64,000 bases of DNA from Chryseobacterium sp. GVT01B. Lineage in GTDB: Bacteria; Bacteroidota; Bacteroidia; Flavobacteriales; Weeksellaceae. Location of the stretch: assembly GCF_019970045.1 (NCBI RefSeq), contig NZ_JAHXYI010000006.1, positions 434,001-498,000 of the forward strand, read 5' to 3'. Shown here in pieces: positions 60,966 to 64,000 of the stretch. The translations under genes were made by a program, and so were the position numbers. The first letter of the stretch is position 1; each line of letters starts with the position of its first letter. The notes beneath the pieces are model-generated. The model did not search any database. It was given only the letters and a program-made list of their open reading frames with translations, and was not told the origin of the DNA.

Positions 60966-61676
60966 TTAATTAATGCCTCTTTCCTTCCAGGTAAAAGGTG
61001 TTTTGATAAAAGCTCCGGCAGCCATTACGATATCTTTAGGCTCTTTTGCAAGATCAAGCCCATTCGCATCTATCACATCATCTCCCGAAAAATCAGCAGA
61101 TCCCGGATTGATCAGATTTCTGATGGCAGAAGCATGTCTGGCTTCCACCGAAACTATTTTACCGGCAATGACCAGATAAGCAGGATTGGAAATATATTTT
61201 CCGGCTCCATTATAAGCTGCCACACCAGTGTCTTCCAGTGCTTTTGCTGTAGCTAAAACTGAATTACGGTCATTAAAATTCACATTCGGATACTGAAACT
61301 CCAGTTTGGGAAGCACATGGTCTGTAGCACCGCTGATGGCTGCTTTAAAGAAATCCCTGTGAATGACTTCATGATGGTAGAGGTCTGTAAAAACTTGTTT
61401 TTCAATACTGGAAATTCCCGTATAGAAATTGTTTACCACTTTGGTATAGAAGTCAGCTTCCAGCTGTTCGAGTGCGTAGGCGTAATTTAATACTCCTACA
61501 TCACCTGTTCCCAAATCATATTTAGATTCCTCCATGATCTGAAAATCATCATTGTCATCACAGCCAATTATAGTAAGACCTGCGATGGCTAATCCTACTC
61601 CACTTAATTTTAAAAAGTTTCTTCTACTGGTATCAAGGGTAGCACCCTGATTAGAAACCTGAATTGTCTTTTTCAT
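60966..61676 (-). CDS. Tat-type ferritin-like lipoprotein, first of a pair
   Basis: 236 residues. The N terminus has the twin-arginine motif SRRNFLKLSG, then a hydrophobic stretch ending in LTIIGC, a lipobox, so the protein is probably folded, exported by Tat and lipid-anchored. The ferritin-like domain repeats the pattern of the next gene: LNYAYALEQLEADFYTKVV, HHEVIHRDFFKAAI, AKALEDTGVAAYNG and VSVEARHASAIRNLI. The same operon encodes the related gene at 60126. Twin-arginine export fits a protein that binds metal before export. Confidence 0.9.
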   Translation of the reverse strand: MKKTIQVSNQGATLDTSRRNFLKLSGVGLAIAGLTIIGCDDNDDFQIMEESKYDLGTGDVGVLNYAYALEQLEADFYTKVVNNFYTGISSIEKQVFTDLYHHEVIHRDFFKAAISGATDHVLPKLEFQYPNVNFNDRNSVLATAKALEDTGVAAYNGAGKYISNPAYLVIAGKIVSVEARHASAIRNLINPGSADFSGDDVIDANGLDLAKEPKDIVMAAGAFIKTPFTWKERGIN

Positions 61677-61712
61677 ACTATTATTTTTTAGTGTTAGGAT
61701 AAAAGAAGAAAA

Positions 61713-61734
61713 ACAGCATACTGAAATATGCTGT
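61713..61734 (-). terminator. terminator of the fasciclin gene
   Basis: ACAGCATA / TATGCTGT with a 6-nt loop; on the minus strand it is followed by TTTTTC. It separates the fasciclin gene from the ferritin-like pair. Confidence 0.8.
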
Positions 61735-61752
61735 CTGAAATCTTATAAATTG

Positions 61753-62322
61753 TTATGGCATTAAAACCGTATCTATTACATGAATTACCCCATTAGACTG
61801 GTTCACGTCTGCAATAGTCACTTTAGCACTGTTTCCTTTTGCATCTTTTATGTAAAGGTCTTTTCCTTTAGTCCAGAAAGTAAGGTCTTCTCCCTGCACC
61901 GTTTTCATCATGCTTTTTCCGTTACCGGCTTTTACAGCAGCCCAGATTTCTTTTGCACTGTATTTTCCCGGCAAAACATGGTAAGTCAAAATGCTGGTAA
62001 GCGTAGCTTTGTTTTCAGGTTTTACAAGATTTTCCACTGTTCCTTTCGGAAGTTTTGCAAAAGCAGCATCTGTGGGTGCCAATACAGTAAAAGGTCCTGC
62101 TCCCTGTAATGTTTCTACCAGGCCAGCAGCTTTCACTGCGGCAACCAGGGTTTTGTGATCTTTGGAGTTGACTGCGTTTTCAATAATATTTTTGGATGGA
62201 TACATGGCAGCTCCTCCTACCATTACTGTTTTTTCTTTCATCATTTGTGCCGTTACCTTCCCGCTAAAAGCAAATGATAAAGCAACCATTGCTAAAACTG
62301 TGATTTTCGATTGTGTGTTCAT
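61753..62322 (-). CDS. secreted fasciclin-domain protein
   Basis: 189 residues. Signal peptide MNTQSKITVLAMVALSFAFS ending near VTAQ. One FAS1 domain from about 45 to the end: NIIENAVNSKDHKTLVAAVK, the H1 motif GPFTVLAPTDAAFAKLP, YHVLPGKYSAKEI and the H2 region SNGVIHVIDTVLMP. FAS1 proteins mediate adhesion at the cell surface. It is divergent from the ECF sigma factor, which may control it; such sigma-fasciclin neighbours are frequent in Bacteroidetes. Confidence 0.92.
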   Translation of the reverse strand: MNTQSKITVLAMVALSFAFSGKVTAQMMKEKTVMVGGAAMYPSKNIIENAVNSKDHKTLVAAVKAAGLVETLQGAGPFTVLAPTDAAFAKLPKGTVENLVKPENKATLTSILTYHVLPGKYSAKEIWAAVKAGNGKSMMKTVQGEDLTFWTKGKDLYIKDAKGNSAKVTIADVNQSNGVIHVIDTVLMP

Positions 62323-62694
62323 TGCGTTATTTTTTAATTAATTATAAATAATTGTGTGTTTAATGTCATTTACGAGGCTGGTTTTATTTTAGATTGAAAA
62401 AAAATGAAATTATTTTTAATTAACTGATTTACAGTTAATTATTTTTCGTTCAGAATAAATTAAACATATAAAACTTATTTCAAATCGGTTTCTTATAGAT
62501 TTTCAGACGATAAGAATTTTCAATTAAAAAAACAGCTCTTTCCTTTTCTAGAAATGAGTGAGCAAAGCAATACTAAAGACAAGTACAGCGCTTGAAACAA
62601 GACTTTCATATTGAATATTTTTTAGTGATTTCTTAAAAATCATGTACGAAATAAAAGATAGATTGTATTTTATTGACTATATGTTTTATTTTGT
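62323..62694. other. intergenic region between the fasciclin and sigma factor genes
   Basis: AT-rich with long A and T runs, no ORF. It must hold the fasciclin promoter, though no perfect minus-strand -7 box was found. The sigma gene promoter is at its right end. Confidence 0.45.
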
Positions 62695-62702
62695 TACATT
62701 TG
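62695..62702 (+). promoter_or_regulatory. -7 box inside the apparent 5' end of the sigma gene
   Basis: TACATTTG matches TAnnTTTG, with TTGACT at 62673 in the -33 region. If used, the transcript starts near 62708, which excludes the more upstream TTG starts of the sigma ORF. Confidence 0.55.
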
Positions 62703-63269
62703 AACAGAAAAATAAAAGCTATTAAAACAACCTATTCGGAAGAGGAACTTATCGTTTTATTAAAAGAAAAAAACGAAACCGGTTTTCATTATCTGTATGA
62801 CCACTATTCCGGTGCGCTGTACGGAATCATTCTCCGAATTGTTCAGTCTAAAGAATACACTGAAGAAGTGATTCAGGATGTTTTTGTTAAAATATGGAAC
62901 TCTATCCATCAGTACGACGCTTCCAAAGGGAGGTTTTACACCTGGATCATCAATATTGCAAGGAATACGGCTATTGATTATTTAAAATCCAAAGGATTCC
63001 AGAATGAGCTTAAAAACCAACCACTTCCGGATTTCGTATATAATACTACAGAACTTTCAACGGTTAATAATTCCTCTGATTATATTGGATTTACCAATGT
63101 GCTTGAAGGGCTGGAAACGGACAAGCAGGAACTCATTGATCTTGCTTACTATCAGGGATATACCCAGCATGAAATTTCCGAAAAGCTGAAGATACCGCTG
63201 GGAACCGTGAAAACGAAAATGCGTAATGCACTGATGAAATTAAGAGATTTGCTAAAAGATTATCAATAA
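62700..63269 (+). CDS. ECF-type RNA polymerase sigma factor, non-ATG start
   Basis: About 189 residues. Region 2 (HYLYDHYSGALYGIILRIVQ, then EEVIQDVFVKIWNSI and GRFYTWIINIARNTAIDYLK) and region 4 (LAYYQGYTQHEISEKLKIPL, then GTVKTKMRNALMKLRDLL) are complete. No ATG exists in frame before AIKTTYSEEELIVLL. The TTG at 62700 is given as the nominal start, but it lies in the -7 box; the ATA at 62712 or ATT at 62721 are alternatives, ATA standing where an ATG would be expected before AAAGCTATTAAA. It is followed after 6 bp by its anti-sigma gene. Confidence 0.85.
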   Translation: MNRKIKAIKTTYSEEELIVLLKEKNETGFHYLYDHYSGALYGIILRIVQSKEYTEEVIQDVFVKIWNSIHQYDASKGRFYTWIINIARNTAIDYLKSKGFQNELKNQPLPDFVYNTTELSTVNNSSDYIGFTNVLEGLETDKQELIDLAYYQGYTQHEISEKLKIPLGTVKTKMRNALMKLRDLLKDYQ

Positions 63270-63275
63270 AATAAA

Positions 63276-64000
63276 TTGAACACAAAAGAATACATATCAT
63301 CCGGAATTATAGAATCTTATATTCTTGGCCATGCTTCTCCTGAGGAAGCGGGGATTTTGGAGTGTGTGATGAAGAATAATGCTGAAGTAAAAGCAGCTTT
63401 TGAAGAAGCGCAAAAGACTTTAGAACATCTTGCTACCGCTCAGGCTGTAACACCTCCAAGCGATTTGAAATCTAAGATCTGGAATAAAATTCAGCAGGAA
63501 CAGACTGTTGAAGAGGTAATTCCGTCTGTTTCTACAAATGTTCCTGAAACAAAAGATCACAGAGAAGCTACAGAAAGAGTAATTATTAAGGAAAATACAC
63601 AATGGAAAACGTATGCAATAGCGGCTTCCGTATTATTCCTGATCAGTGTTGCGGGCAATTTATTCTGGATGAATAGCCAATCGTCTGATAAAAAGGAAAT
63701 GGCTTTACTGGCTGCAGAAAAGCAAGCCCAGGATCAGGCAATGGAAAAAATGGACCGCAAGATTGGCATGTTCTCCAATCCTGATATGCAGATGGTCATG
63801 CTTAAGGGAGTTGAAAAACATCCGGATTCCAAAGCAATGGTTTTTTGGGATAAGAAAACAAAAGAAGTCTATCTGAATGCCGAAAAACTTCCTAAAGCTC
63901 CTGCAGGAATGCAATATCAGCTTTGGGCCATCGAAGACGGGCAACCTGTAAGCGCAGGAATGTATACTGAAGATAAAGACAGCAGAATTGCACTGTCCAA
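63276..64000 (+). CDS. anti-sigma factor (RskA type), cut by the window end
   Basis: Partial, at least 241 residues from a TTG start at 63276, 6 bp after the sigma stop. The N-terminal part (SGIIESYILGHASPEEAGIL) is the anti-sigma domain that holds the sigma factor. A single membrane segment follows (WKTYAIAASVLFLISVAGNL), then a coiled coil and a C-terminal anti-sigma-K domain (MVFWDKKTKEVYLNAEKLPK, then MQYQLWAIEDGQPV), which faces the periplasm. The reading frame is open to the edge. It releases the sigma factor in response to an envelope signal. Confidence 0.88.
   Translation, partial: MNTKEYISSGIIESYILGHASPEEAGILECVMKNNAEVKAAFEEAQKTLEHLATAQAVTPPSDLKSKIWNKIQQEQTVEEVIPSVSTNVPETKDHREATERVIIKENTQWKTYAIAASVLFLISVAGNLFWMNSQSSDKKEMALLAAEKQAQDQAMEKMDRKIGMFSNPDMQMVMLKGVEKHPDSKAMVFWDKKTKEVYLNAEKLPKAPAGMQYQLWAIEDGQPVSAGMYTEDKDSRIALS

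Overview
The window looks like chromosomal DNA of a low-GC Bacteroidota bacterium, most likely a Chryseobacterium or close relative (Weeksellaceae). Evidence: promoters recur as TAnnTTTG -7 boxes; several secreted proteins carry type IX secretion (T9SS) type A or type B C-terminal sorting domains; surface proteins begin with the flavobacterial VGIGTSNPNPSAILDL-type segment; genes are short, AT-rich and mostly closed by clear hairpin terminators. No rRNA, tRNA, CRISPR array or complete insertion sequence was seen. The genus is inferred by eye from protein resemblance, not from a search.

Layout. 1-8.6 kb: secreted M28 peptidase, a tiny histone H1-like protein, a secreted gluzincin peptidase, a MocR-type regulator divergent from a GNAT-like gene, and an AraC regulator followed by an MFS exporter. 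8.6-16.5 kb: a sphingomyelinase-like lipoprotein, MarR plus universal stress protein, Crp/Fnr, HxlR divergent from an azoreductase, a RidA-like protein, a secreted M20 amidohydrolase and a surface protein. 17.0-22.5 kb: a tight four-gene operon (FAD-dehydrogenase small subunit, GMC oxidoreductase with a three-cysteine cluster, VioB/RebD-type ferritin-like protein, and a large protein of unknown function). 22.5-24.9 kb: the most unusual region, a duplicated module of one TetR gene plus two short divergent transcription units. All four units start with the same operator (TAGACAC-N6-GTGTCTA), a TATATTTG promoter and a conserved leader, and three end in strong terminators. 25.0-28.7 kb: gnd-zwf-pgl, the oxidative pentose phosphate operon.

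28.9-43.9 kb: a PAS-LuxR regulator, a 940-residue T9SS type B surface protein, then two copies of a module made of a TPR-HTH membrane regulator divergent from a T9SS-secreted protein. Copy B (36.4-41.1 kb, metalloprotease) is intact. In copy A (34.3-36.2 kb) the regulator has a one-base frameshift before its HTH, and the secreted protein is reduced to a signal peptide plus a frameshifted sorting domain. A family of GTACCTGCA hairpins follows these genes. An SGNH/PKD T9SS protein and a TPR-tailed esterase come next.

44-50 kb: Fe-alcohol dehydrogenase with AraC regulator; TetR-SDR flanked by two palindromic operators; secreted epoxide hydrolase with Ohr. 50.4-52.7 kb: two overlapping small HTH genes, a membrane protein and a surface protein. 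53-58.8 kb: a propeller sensor kinase with its response regulator, and a secreted catalase with an ankyrin partner. 59-64 kb: a TlpA-like thioredoxin, a probable orphan small RNA, two exported ferritin-like proteins, a fasciclin protein, and an ECF sigma factor with its anti-sigma factor cut off by the window end. Much of the window concerns export, redox and stress handling, with many regulators next to their own targets.
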